Positions 16,801-23,866 of a stretch of 64,000 nucleotides of DNA are shown here, piece by piece. Within the stretch, counting starts at the first letter, position 1; every line of letters begins with the position of its first letter. The stretch lies in assembly GCA_964598765.1 (NCBI GenBank), contig CAZRCZ010000008.1, forward strand, positions 62,001-126,000, read 5' to 3'. The translations under genes were made by a program, and so were the position numbers. The notes below the pieces were generated by a model. That model was not told where the DNA came from. It made no database searches and was given only the letters and a program-made list of their open reading frames with translations. This DNA comes from CAZRCZ01 sp964598765 (GTDB taxonomy: Bacteria; Sumerlaeota; Sumerlaeia; MVZB01; JAJFLK01).

Positions 16801-19332
16801 GCGATCTCCAACGCGACTTACGTCCCGCAGACCAGCGGCGAAGCGCTCGCTCTGAGCGCCGGCACGTCTTGGATCAACGACGCCGAGGACAAGTCGGCGC
16901 ATTTCCAAATCCCGACGCCGCCGAGTTCGCCCGTCGGCGCGTTCACGACCAAGACGCTCTTCCCCTTCACGTTGGGCGCGGCGACGCTCAACGCCCAGCT
17001 TTATCCGATCCGGTGGGATTCCGACTCGCTCTATCGCGCCAGCGTTTATATTCGCTCCGACATCGGCAACGGCAAGGGACCCGTCGAAGGGACCGATCCC
17101 GTGGACGGGATCGAGTTGATTTTTGATACGCCAACCAACGAATTGATCCAGTCGCATTTCACGACGTCGGGATCGGCGGGCAATATGCTTCATGCCGCCT
17201 CTCCAAGGTTGCTTTCGACAACGAATAATGTCGCGCAACCCTACGTCGGATTCTTTGCTTCGCATAATTCCACGGCGAGTCTGGTTCCGGACGCCAATCG
17301 GTTCCGATTGCAGACGCGCTTCACCAATCGCAATGATTTGGGCGGGAACGGAACCGATCCCTTGGCGGTGACGGCTATTCGGATTGAAAAATTGGTGAGA
17401 CCGCAGTTGGTTCCGACGCCTGTCTCGACGCCGAAACCAATCCCGAAGTTGCCGCTCAGCGAGGATGCGGATCAGGATGGTCTGCCGGATTTGCTTGAGG
17501 TCATGATCGGAACCGACCCCTATGATCGGGATACGGATGATGACGGACTTGGAGACGGCGAGGAAGTCCTGCGGGTCGGGCGATGCACTTTCCTCCAACG
17601 CGCAACCGACCCGTTGAAATGGGACACGGACGGGGACGGGTTGGCGGATGGGTTGGAATTGGGCGTGACAACGCTGATTCCCGCCGATGACGTGATAATT
17701 GGCGGGAACATGGTCCACATCAAAGGCACGGATCATGTGGTTGATCTTGTGAACGGCATCCGCGCCGATGGCGTCCGCCTCTTCGACGCCGATCCCGCAA
17801 CCACGACCGATCCCACGAAACCGGATACGGATGGCGATGGATATTGGGATGGACCGGACATTTGGGTCACGTCGCCGGGCGGAATCCGCATGTTGCGCGT
17901 CGGGGAGGATAAAAACGGGGATGGGAAATATGATCGGTTGGGACCCGACGGCATTGCCGACACGCTCGATGAAGAATTCAACCCCAATCATCCCGGAAGT
18001 CATCCCCACGGTGATTTCATGGCGCTCGATCAAAACAACAATGGAATTCCGGATAGCTTTGAGGCTCTTGCCCAACAGCTTGGAGAGGAAGCAAACTACT
18101 GGTTCGGCGACAACCCAACCGATGTAGTGGACGCTCTAAAATTCGACGCCAAAAACAATTACGGTGATCCGCAGGCTACTGGCTCCGCCGCAATAGCCGC
18201 CATGTGGGCGGCGGAGGCGTCGCCGGGCAACCCGAACGAGGAAGGAAGCGAGGGAGCGCTTTCCGCGGCTCTTGCCGCGTCCCAAGAACTCCGAAAAGAC
18301 TTGGCGGATATGATTGGGCCGCTTACAACGGGAGCCAAGCTCTTTGGGAAGATTTTCACAACGGCCCTATTGGACGTTAATGTCGGCTTCGACCAGTCAG
18401 GCGGAACGACGGTTACCCTCAACACATTCAGCGATCCGCGTCTTGACACTGCCCAGGCGCACTACAAAGCCACCTTTGTGAACGGCGTGAACAACACGGG
18501 AAGCCAAGCCGTGCACGTCGGGAGTGAACTCAATAGGTCTTACCAGATTCCGGTAACCGTAATCTATAATCCGACTCATAATATCGCGTTTGATCTGATT
18601 GAATCTGCGGAACAATGGGGATATAACATATTAGCGTGGTTTAATCCAAGCCAGATACTGACGAAGGCGGATCGTGACCTCTTCAACAAATGGATAGAAA
18701 TTCTGGATGCGAACAAGGATGCTAACCACGTAATCCACTTTTGCCACAGCCAAGGCGGACTTATCACGGCACCAGCCCTCTGCCGTATCATGCTGTGGCA
18801 CGCGACAAGTTGGGGTCAAAGAAAACATCGCATTCATCTTGTCGTGTTCGGTTCAGGTTACGCCTATCTCTTGTATAAGATTCTCCCTCAAGACAGTCAT
18901 TTTGTTTATACGACGGGAGACATTGTCAACAACTTTGCCGGCCTACGCTTTTTCAATCCTCTGAATCTCGCGGCAAAGCAACGAACCAAGCAATCGGAGA
19001 TCATTTATGAACCTGCAGGATTGATTGCTCCACACGAATTTCACCCCTATGATACAGAAAGCCTTCCCAACACCTACGGGTGGTGGATTTATTACGACGG
19101 CGGACCCATTTGCATAAGTAGCTCAGGATCCTCAGGATCCATTCACGGTGACAAGCAATGGCTCCAGGATCACAACTCTCCTTCATGGCGCAATTACCTC
19201 AGCATCCATAAGGGCTACTCACTAGGATCACCCGGGAACGTTCCGGAGGGCTGGGTTGTGACGTATCCCGCTGATCCTGACACCCCAGCGGAGACATTCA
19301 ATCCGCGGGAGGAAGCCACTTTACCGCCATGA
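7900..19332 (+). CDS. Giant secreted multidomain protein with C-terminal hydrolase domain (candidate polymorphic toxin)
   Basis: The 3,810-residue product starts at the ATG followed by a clear signal peptide (residues 1-43, core 'VVACVLSFLFLLSAASLPA'). Approximate layout: BNR/sialidase-like propeller 45-497 with repeated 'D-N-G-x-T-W' and 'W-V-A-V-W'; Pro/Thr linker 498-549; two DNRLRE-type modules 551-966; linker; propeller 1031-1482; InlB-like bacterial repeat domains 1483-1927; propeller 1931-2531; a third DNRLRE module 2559-2754; a pair of beta modules 2757-3167; DxDxDG calcium repeats 3186-3387; then an alpha/beta-hydrolase-like domain 3525-3810. That domain has F-V-N-G-V-N-N at its start and F-C-H-S-Q-G-G with candidate nucleophile Ser3617. 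The stop overlaps the next gene's start (ATGA, 19329-19332). I infer a surface-exposed effector whose tip acts on a target; a large lipase or adhesin is the alternative. Confidence 0.75.
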   Translation: MPADSAKTLIRTTWTTRARHPAPVVACVLSFLFLLSAASLPAQTVFSPPAKVTTHSASLPSTPGFLVIPELATDGAGNWITMFNFNDPSGTLGLGTDFDMLFSRYPQNGGGFAPVFPDPIPLNTNAYADTGDDGTAFLSSIRAASNGAGRWVAIWASRQPTLYDDQNNTITVGSDLDIFVACSADNGQTWTRPLPLNNDATTDASDDFNPVLQTDGMGTWVAVWSRQAGLPPAVGNLSYSIGNDCDLLIARSTDNGMHWTEPAVLHAHTHAGWGDNIPQLATDRAGRWVLAFNVAEAPSVNNQFVGHDILTMRSSDAGENWTTAASIFATTPTLESNNFFPHVAADGLGQWIIAWNASGQLDGQGGDGDIGIVHSLDEWSTWTEPTGLNPDWQTDSFSDGNVDLAADGQGNWVAVWQRYDPSQSGLLHIDYSRSRDDGMNWSQPALIHPSLGSEVATDQLPRVATDALGHWLVVWDTTPDNQNYDVWMSYSANLDVTPTPTPTPTPSPTPTPSGTATPTPTHTITPTPTRTGTPTPTRTATMTPTPTPRNATLSASADTYIKGGSPNANQGSLTTIHLQQSGPNRGLVAFDQSALLSAAGFDTLLSAKLRLYVASVSGWISQYVDIHRMTQAWTEAGATWNSANDPNTANSLAEGQLWDMTTIAYLPYVASPTAIVYEGTSTGVWLEWDVTADVSAFLAGTAPNDGWLIKKDDEALAGSTDYASKENATTANRPQLALSFSPHVGPTPTASPTPTSTPVSVTVTPSGDTYLKGGSPNSNQGSETILNLQQSGPHRGLLKFSSSAVTNGIAGRTLQSAKLRLFVSSNGGNWPAGGLAVGVHRMKSSPSWLEGPTGIGGATWNCAIDFNLTDSSSSGGVLWTMGGSDSTLWPYLATPTSTLVQNNSSLVWEEWDVTADIAGYLSGTVSGWTPDNGWLIKKEDETKAGQVAFSSREDAYPAQLVLQVIAIPTATPSPTRSATRTATRTATASPTRSATASPTRTATATPTRTMTATPTPTRTPTPTLTPEALAACFNPPVVLGANNGGNDITPKLATDGNHDWVAVWASNSPAFGGSTQGEAADYEIVAAYSANDGAGWTTTTLNSYAPLDMALDNAPQVATDGAGTWMAVWSSNYDLRAHQTGTDPDILGAISTNNGASWGDPFTINSLAAVDDSTGDYNPRIATDRNGNWIVVWAAVNDSATTTTPPNLGKRTVELLYSKSADNGAHWTDQAVLNSNAATDPHDNGNNGITAAVDDSGTTGTFLVFWDNNSRDGITTTTQTRSDVLYARSTDHGATWSDARSLNPNPAGSAGLNGVPELATDGQGRWVAAWVSTDNLDGTTTTLGTRHALVARSQDDGTTWTAPRFLNLSAPFNQTGDDDFVHVATNGRGNWMAAWSSTENLTGLNGSDGDIFAAFSGDNGESWTWPTFVNSDAEGDNYFDDRPWITTDAKGEWLVAWHCATGGPSGVYDVRIARSGACGAQARLVVHSANESDIRAALNPPLGGPVAIADLGVAITLTETSPEAQNPDPFNTPAEFVFTLPTEPLHVVLTLESPPTHDGLVFRGWYRADTLAVESTDLRTTVGLTEDLGLYAVYGQPIVAVQYQLGVSSSPANGVAIQTSLGDHTTFFALPFDAPASVTLTAPPTAIFSGGAQGSFQAWTENNATLTTDATVNVNVDGLVNVVAVYLTPTPTPTPTPVPVLLHVRAQKLESGDPLSETVHVLSPDIEDPPQADGLTPFDRTYLTQTAVTLLATEDTTHSAELKFLRWDLNPPPPPPTPTQTNPNDAWTSWTFLTIDAETTATAIYAQPLATPVPLTINGSLRTPVIGQNISDVLDALAKPAIAVVPDQNGGVSEVVPNVTLSYDMPRRVQVVAPTTYTAPNYTGSFLFDHWIVDGASQDATPEIPGDSPATATISTDTSHTLEAVYLLNPGPPVFCKDRHSPVTASDFLNNNALLDCQNDFSVTENVANDGKGHWIAVWTATNPIPITNTTSENTLSSPTFPYIAFTTSGDNGETWSAPAKAVLPSVQEGSVPFKVPNNPMIATKTDGDQTTWVMAWLSYNYPDGTTIPWNYDHPDQNSPQTAGNIPPWVDWDVYVTRSTDMGATWSPVKKAGFNIPLWFPENYGTVLSPSYADKLPPDQDGSGVGFLGFGMTLRAGKAGHWLLGWPTNQVFDVDLTNLQQVTDQTPQDHPRRSKGDDWDVVYSISSDDGDHWTPQTLLNPWGTEDNNTGPGNWPTNDGKALANYGVVVPGRTDFDVQGDGQGNWVAVWGSNQKLDLTCNTPDCHDFYYAISQDDGATWSYPQLLRQGSAQPFISPGTGFEPTIATNGKGLWKVAWIGGPDVGTGGAVNPPGIVTKPKNYLGRVLEEISVSSVQFSDLKQAVGAQGPSPWSAPVILPSDDPLVDRGFATSETAHALRFAGDGFGNWTLTWDIQSLFFFFVADSDVLYATTADDGKTWARPRIVCKPNVNLIDFDTHTFIATDRRGKWVMTWDSYKADYPSEDGSGPFINGQVSRNPCQGLDWDIRMQESSPLDPAPVPSPTPTPQPTPQPTPVPTPSKAVISANQDTYVDSSATTVNHGAEPSMTTAASTAGAQRSLVAFGVTAVDGALNDAATNHLGLLSAKLRLYYSARAISAPTNVSAHLFTTGWTEDHATWAQSDTSVNWDMAGNANDSVYFSAPSDTLSLDENTSPTGWLEWDVTNDVAEIHAADATHFYSWLIRLDDEAAAASQSLTFTTKEGDVLTSPQLVILTTDTVEKAVNFTLGPDYSHGWTSGVLQGSGLNFSEGQGLCMDVPAMGSNFVGWTSWDPAHPANHKGYIPLVPDSVYRVGVTASTDAVTTDTIPYWGIKYDNFYDNAHGNTYGGQATFLDGSGGANGIGRPNGRTEFEFWIAPNAALTQSWNGTVDPSNGAFDLSTAAFRDMNLTFFIDDTNEGIHASQRSGTICVTNLRVDRFDINALTVAEVVYDAAISNATYVPQTSGEALALSAGTSWINDAEDKSAHFQIPTPPSSPVGAFTTKTLFPFTLGAATLNAQLYPIRWDSDSLYRASVYIRSDIGNGKGPVEGTDPVDGIELIFDTPTNELIQSHFTTSGSAGNMLHAASPRLLSTTNNVAQPYVGFFASHNSTASLVPDANRFRLQTRFTNRNDLGGNGTDPLAVTAIRIEKLVRPQLVPTPVSTPKPIPKLPLSEDADQDGLPDLLEVMIGTDPYDRDTDDDGLGDGEEVLRVGRCTFLQRATDPLKWDTDGDGLADGLELGVTTLIPADDVIIGGNMVHIKGTDHVVDLVNGIRADGVRLFDADPATTTDPTKPDTDGDGYWDGPDIWVTSPGGIRMLRVGEDKNGDGKYDRLGPDGIADTLDEEFNPNHPGSHPHGDFMALDQNNNGIPDSFEALAQQLGEEANYWFGDNPTDVVDALKFDAKNNYGDPQATGSAAIAAMWAAEASPGNPNEEGSEGALSAALAASQELRKDLADMIGPLTTGAKLFGKIFTTALLDVNVGFDQSGGTTVTLNTFSDPRLDTAQAHYKATFVNGVNNTGSQAVHVGSELNRSYQIPVTVIYNPTHNIAFDLIESAEQWGYNILAWFNPSQILTKADRDLFNKWIEILDANKDANHVIHFCHSQGGLITAPALCRIMLWHATSWGQRKHRIHLVVFGSGYAYLLYKILPQDSHFVYTTGDIVNNFAGLRFFNPLNLAAKQRTKQSEIIYEPAGLIAPHEFHPYDTESLPNTYGWWIYYDGGPICISSSGSSGSIHGDKQWLQDHNSPSWRNYLSIHKGYSLGSPGNVPEGWVVTYPADPDTPAETFNPREEATLPP
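16357..17608 (+). repeat. Shared segment, copy 1 (inside the giant gene)
   Basis: This 1.25-kb stretch, encoding the paired beta modules and the first calcium-type repeats, recurs almost base for base at 20785-22036 and, truncated, at 25251-25887. The offsets between copies are 4,428 and 4,466 bases. Beyond the 3' end of copy 1 the two long copies drift apart into related but clearly different sequences. Confidence 0.9.
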
Positions 19333-20762
19333 GAGGTGTCAGCTTGGACAAACACACCATCGAAGCTATTACATCAGCCGGAGTAGCCTTTCTCAGATAC
19401 TGTGTTAAGGTGTGTGGCTTATCTATGTTATTTAGCCAGTGTGGGTGTCTTTTCATTACCGGGCTTACGGCGAACACTATTGCTGACGTGCATGATAAGA
19501 TGTTTCCCGATCCACTATGGAAATTGAGTGAGCAGTCACACGAGCCACTGGAATTGCAACAATACGGTGTGGCAGAGCAGTATTGTCTTAGGATTATCGA
19601 GGAAAGTAAAAAGGACAAAAAGCAGGAATGGCCTTCTTGGGTGATATCGAAATATCAAGGTCTCGCTTTCGAGATTTACCCTGCACAGGGGAGATATACA
19701 GAAGCAGTAAAAGCGAGTGAAATGTATTACACACTTCAAAACGAGATTGATGAAGGAATGCGCCGCAGGTTTCCTAGGACGCCCCGTGAACCCAATGACA
19801 CGAGGTTGTATCACTGGAGATTAAGCGAGATTTACCTTGAACAGGGAAAGTATGATATGGCGCTCGATACTCTTGGGCTGGCCTTAAAATGCGAATACGT
19901 TATGACCGGAAGCCAAGATATTCGAGAAGGGACTTTGGCTCAACACGATCTCTACTTAGGGAAATGCTACCTGCAAATGGGTGAATACGAGAAGGCGCGC
20001 AACACATTTCAGGAAAGCTTGGACCTTTTTCTTAAATACCATCTCGTTCGAGGGGATTATTTAGGACGTTCGCAATCACTTTTGGGAACTGCTTACTTTT
20101 ATCTTGGCGAGGAAGTGAAAGCCGAGGCATTATTGCGCGGTAGCGCTGAGCTAACCTTGCTTGCCAGAATTGCAGAGCATCGTGGTGAGACTAGCAAGGC
20201 GCTGGAATTTTATTATTCCGCGCTACGCGCTTGGCGGGAAAATATCAAGCAAGAGCAAAGAACCCGGACTCAACAGGCCAATGCCCTGAACCAACTCGGC
20301 GGATTCTTTCTCCGCCAAACCAACCTTGAGGAATCCTCAAAGTCATACCACGAAGCCAAGGCTCTGCGCGAAGCGACCACCACGACCACCCATCCCGAAT
20401 ACGCCGTCACGATGAAGGGCTTGGCCGCTATCGCGGTCTCCCGCAATGAGTTGACCAGCGCGACGCTGCTTGCCCACAAGGCTCTTGACGTTCTGGACGC
20501 CTCTGTGGTCCCGACCCACGCTCGCATCGCTCCCGTCTTGGTTGCGCTGGCCTCGATTGAAACCCTCAACGGCCACCCCGAAGAAGCGGCCAAGATCAAT
20601 CAACGCCTTGAAACCCTCCTCCAAGACCGTCCCTTGGCAATTTGGAAAGAAGATTTCCTTTGGACCGCGAACTTCTACGCGGGCGTCTTGGACAAAGCGG
20701 GCAAAACCCCCGAAGCCGCCGCCTTGCGCCAAATCCATGACCGCCAAAGGGATCGAAAGTGA
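19329..20762 (+). CDS. TPR-repeat lipoprotein, candidate immunity protein 1
   Basis: The 477-residue product starts within the stop codon of the giant gene (ATGA). Residues about 20-45 form a hydrophobic export signal ending near 'FSQCGC', a loose lipobox, so it may be a periplasm-facing lipoprotein. The rest is a helical solenoid with TPR-like units, for example 'KCYLQMGEYEKARNTFQESL'. The last about 110 residues are nearly identical to those of the protein at 23867-25228, while the N-terminal two thirds differ markedly. Position directly after a toxin-like domain, coupled translation and parallel divergence suggest it neutralises the hydrolase domain encoded just upstream. The alternative is a chaperone or secretion partner. 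Confidence 0.65.
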   Translation: MRGVSLDKHTIEAITSAGVAFLRYCVKVCGLSMLFSQCGCLFITGLTANTIADVHDKMFPDPLWKLSEQSHEPLELQQYGVAEQYCLRIIEESKKDKKQEWPSWVISKYQGLAFEIYPAQGRYTEAVKASEMYYTLQNEIDEGMRRRFPRTPREPNDTRLYHWRLSEIYLEQGKYDMALDTLGLALKCEYVMTGSQDIREGTLAQHDLYLGKCYLQMGEYEKARNTFQESLDLFLKYHLVRGDYLGRSQSLLGTAYFYLGEEVKAEALLRGSAELTLLARIAEHRGETSKALEFYYSALRAWRENIKQEQRTRTQQANALNQLGGFFLRQTNLEESSKSYHEAKALREATTTTTHPEYAVTMKGLAAIAVSRNELTSATLLAHKALDVLDASVVPTHARIAPVLVALASIETLNGHPEEAAKINQRLETLLQDRPLAIWKEDFLWTANFYAGVLDKAGKTPEAAALRQIHDRQRDRK

Positions 20763-20784
20763 AATGGTCTCTTCATTCGTTCCG
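20431..20784 (+). repeat. TPR-end and junction repeat, copy 1
   Basis: The end of the first TPR gene plus its stop, the following ATG and about 20 bases beyond are nearly identical to 24897-25250. Together with the shared segment that follows, this marks the boundary of the tandem cassette. Confidence 0.85.
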
Positions 20785-23700
20785 TTGGTTCCCGATTCCG
20801 TCTATCGCGTCGGGGTGACGGCCTCGACCGACGCGGTGACGACCGACACGATTCCGTATTGGGGAATCAAATATGACAACTTCTACGACAACGCCCACGG
20901 CAACACCTACGGCGGTCAGGCGACGTTCCTTGATGGGTCGGGGGGAGCAAATGGAATTGGAAGACCCAATGGCCGGACGGAGTTTGAGTTCTGGATCGCT
21001 CCCAACGCCGCGTTGACGCAATCGTGGAACGGAACGGTTGATCCCTCGAACGGCGCGTTTGATCTCTCGACCGCCGCGTTCCGCGACATGAACCTGACGT
21101 TCTTCATTGACGACACCAACGAGGGAATCCATGCCAGCCAGCGATCGGGCACGATTTGCGTGACGAATCTGCGCGTGGATCGGTTCGATATCAATGCCCT
21201 GACGGTCGCCGAGGTGGTTTACGACGCGGCGATCTCCAACGCGACTTACGTCCCGCAGACCAGCGGCGAAGCGCTCGCTCTGAGCGCCGGCACGTCTTGG
21301 ATCAACGACGCCGAGGACAAGTCGGCGCATTTCCAAATCCCGACCCCGCCGAGTTCGCCCGTCGGCGCGTTCACGACGAAAACGCTTTTTCCGTTCCAAA
21401 CGGGCGCGGCGAACCTCAACGCCCAGCTTTATCCGATCCGGTGGGATTCTGACTCGCTCTATCGAGCCAGCGTCTATATTCGCTCCGACATCGGCAACGG
21501 CAAGGGACCCGTCGAAGGGACCGATCCCGTGGACGGGATCGAGTTGATTTTTGATACGCCAACCAACGAATTGATCCAGTCGCATTTCACGACGTCGGGA
21601 TCGGCGGGCAATATGCTTCATGCCGCCTCTCCAAGGTTGCTTTCGACAACGAATAATGTCGCGCAACCCTACGTCGGATTCTTTGCTTCGCATAATTCCA
21701 CGGCGAGTCTGGTTCCGGACGCCAATCGGTTCCGATTGCAGACGCGCTTCACCAATCGCAATGATTTGGGCGGGAACGGAACCGATCCCTTGGCGGTGAC
21801 GGCTATTCGGATTGAAAAATTGGTGAGACCGCAGTTGGTTCCGACGCCTGTCTCGACGCCGAAACCAATCCCGAAGTTGCCGCTCAGCGAGGATGCGGAT
21901 CAGGATGGTCTGCCGGATTTGCTTGAGGTCATGATCGGAACCGACCCCTATGATCGGGATACGGATGATGACGGACTTGGAGACGGCGAGGAAGTCCTGC
22001 GGGTCGGGCGATGCACTTTCCTCCAACGCGCAACCGATCCGTTGAAATGGGACACGGATGGAGACGGATTGGCGGATGGACTTGAGTTGGGTGTCACGAC
22101 GCTGGTTCCTGACGATGACGTGATGATTGGCGGGAATCCCGTTCACATCAAAGGCACGGATTTGGGAACCGGACCGCTGGTTGATCCGGTCCACGGCATC
22201 CGCGCCGATGGTGTGCGCCTTTTTGATGTTGATCCCACAACCACCACCGATCCGACCAAACCCGACACGGATGGGGACGGCTATTGGGACGGACCGGATA
22301 TATGGGTCACGTCGCCGGGCGGAATCCGCATGTTGCGCGTCGGGGAAGATAAAAACGGGGATGGGAAATATGATCCGTTGGGACCCGACGCCATCGTCGG
22401 CACTCCCGATGACGAGTTCGATCCGAACCATCCGGGGAGCCACCCGCAGGGAGACTTCTTGGCTCTCGATCAAAACAACAATGGCATCCCAGACAGCTTC
22501 GAGACGCTTGTTCAGCAACTGGCTGGAGAAATGAATTACTGGTTCGGGGATGATCCAACCTCCGTAACACAAGCCCTCATTTTCGATGCCATAAACAACT
22601 ACGGGGATCCGCAGGTCACAGGCTCGGCCGCCATTGCCGCGATCTGGGCGGCGGAAGCCTCGCCGGGCAACCCGAATGAGGAAGGTAGCCAAGGCGCGCT
22701 TCCGGCGGCGCTTGCCGTCTGCCAAGCGCTCCGAGATTATCTGGCTGAGGTCACTGGCAAACTTACAACAGGCACAAAAGTTTTTGGCCGTATGTTAACG
22801 GACCTGTTGGTGCAGGTCAATTTTGGTTTCGATCAAACTGGCGGAATCGTCGAAGATGGCACGTTCCAAAACTTTCAGGATCCCCGTTTGTTTAATCCAC
22901 CCACAGTTCACTACGAGGGCACGTTTGTGAACGGAGTTTTCAATGATAAGGTGAGTGCCAGAAAGGTGGTTAAAAGTCTCAACGAATCCTATGGATTCCC
23001 AGTGACACTAATCTATAATCCGACTGATAAGTTGCTAGGGGGCTTCTTCGACATCATTGAATCCGTTGAGCAATGGGGATATAACCGCTTGGCTTGGTTC
23101 AATCCCAGCCAGCTACTTTCCAAGGCTGATCGAGATCTATTTAATACTTGGGTCCAAATACTAGACGCTAATGGCAAGAATCAGGTTGTTCACTTTTGCC
23201 ATAGCCAAGGCGGCCTCATCACGGCGCCTGCCTTGACGCGCATCATGGGTTGGCGTGTGTTCAGCTGGGGAAACCGTAGCCACCGACTGCATGTTGTCCT
23301 GTTCGGCTCGGGTTATTCCTACGTTCTCTATAAACTTTGTGGTGGCGACGCGCATTTTGTTTACACGAGTGGCGACCTTGTTGAAGGTTTCGCCGGTGGT
23401 CATCATTTCTTTAACCCCGAGAACCTCCTCCCCGACCAACTGAAGCAACAGTCTAAAATCATTAACAGTCCGGCGATAACATTCGGCCACCCCTTCCTTC
23501 CCCACGAATTTCATCCTTGGGGTACGTCTGATTATCTCGATAACACTTACGGATGGTGGACCCATTATAACGGCGGTCCAATCTGCCTAAGTAATAAGGG
23601 TAACATTCATGGGGAAAAGAAATGGTTGGCAGGAAATGGCGTCGTGTGGTGGAACGGCTACGTGACCGCGGAAAAATCATGGGTAACTGGAACCACACAT

Positions 23701-23817
23701 CCTGCGCCTCCAGTTCTGGTACCTTATGGGTGGGTCAAAGCGAAACGTGAGAATGGTAGTGACCTTTACGAAAGTCGGTTGTTTGACCCCCGAGAGGAGG
23801 CGAACCTGATTCCATGA
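20764..23817 (+). CDS. Orphan toxin-like cassette: signal-less copy with variant hydrolase domain
   Basis: Read from the ATG one base after the upstream TPR stop (TGA-A-ATG), the product is 1,017 residues and starts M-V-S-S-F-V-P-L-V-P. It therefore begins in the middle of the giant protein's beta modules and has no signal peptide. Residues 8-424 are nearly identical to the giant protein; the later calcium repeats and the hydrolase domain are related but clearly diverged. It keeps F-V-N-G-V-F-N and F-C-H-S-Q-G-G with candidate nucleophile Ser814, and the shared late motifs 'SGD' and 'EFHP', possible acid and histidine of a triad. Translation could occur by re-initiation. I read it as a reserve cassette that could replace the giant gene's tip by recombination. 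The longer frame starting at 20470 is the TPR gene read out of frame. Confidence 0.7.
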   Translation: MVSSFVPLVPDSVYRVGVTASTDAVTTDTIPYWGIKYDNFYDNAHGNTYGGQATFLDGSGGANGIGRPNGRTEFEFWIAPNAALTQSWNGTVDPSNGAFDLSTAAFRDMNLTFFIDDTNEGIHASQRSGTICVTNLRVDRFDINALTVAEVVYDAAISNATYVPQTSGEALALSAGTSWINDAEDKSAHFQIPTPPSSPVGAFTTKTLFPFQTGAANLNAQLYPIRWDSDSLYRASVYIRSDIGNGKGPVEGTDPVDGIELIFDTPTNELIQSHFTTSGSAGNMLHAASPRLLSTTNNVAQPYVGFFASHNSTASLVPDANRFRLQTRFTNRNDLGGNGTDPLAVTAIRIEKLVRPQLVPTPVSTPKPIPKLPLSEDADQDGLPDLLEVMIGTDPYDRDTDDDGLGDGEEVLRVGRCTFLQRATDPLKWDTDGDGLADGLELGVTTLVPDDDVMIGGNPVHIKGTDLGTGPLVDPVHGIRADGVRLFDVDPTTTTDPTKPDTDGDGYWDGPDIWVTSPGGIRMLRVGEDKNGDGKYDPLGPDAIVGTPDDEFDPNHPGSHPQGDFLALDQNNNGIPDSFETLVQQLAGEMNYWFGDDPTSVTQALIFDAINNYGDPQVTGSAAIAAIWAAEASPGNPNEEGSQGALPAALAVCQALRDYLAEVTGKLTTGTKVFGRMLTDLLVQVNFGFDQTGGIVEDGTFQNFQDPRLFNPPTVHYEGTFVNGVFNDKVSARKVVKSLNESYGFPVTLIYNPTDKLLGGFFDIIESVEQWGYNRLAWFNPSQLLSKADRDLFNTWVQILDANGKNQVVHFCHSQGGLITAPALTRIMGWRVFSWGNRSHRLHVVLFGSGYSYVLYKLCGGDAHFVYTSGDLVEGFAGGHHFFNPENLLPDQLKQQSKIINSPAITFGHPFLPHEFHPWGTSDYLDNTYGWWTHYNGGPICLSNKGNIHGEKKWLAGNGVVWWNGYVTAEKSWVTGTTHPAPPVLVPYGWVKAKRENGSDLYESRLFDPREEANLIP
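20785..22036 (+). repeat. Shared segment, copy 2 (orphan cassette)
   Basis: Near-identical to 16357-17608. One short patch of variation lies around 21375-21420, where copies 1 and 3 agree with each other against copy 2. Confidence 0.9.
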
Positions 23818-23866
23818 CCACAAGCACAATCCCTTACCAAAGTGCACTCCCGAGGCGTTACCGCAA

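Noticed and set aside
14341..18075. A 1,244-codon open frame on the minus strand inside the giant gene.
   Set aside because: It is the mirror of GC-rich coding sequence on the plus strand. Composition is Arg/Gly/Ile-rich without domains, and similar mirror frames appear opposite each repeat copy.
20470..20763. An upstream start for the orphan cassette giving about 98 extra residues.
   Set aside because: That stretch is the TPR gene in another frame. Its sequence has no signal peptide, and the ATG at 20764 coincides with the conserved junction.
20773..22725. A 650-codon minus-strand frame opposite the orphan cassette.
   Set aside because: It repeats the mirror frame seen opposite copy 1, as expected from duplicated coding DNA on the other strand.
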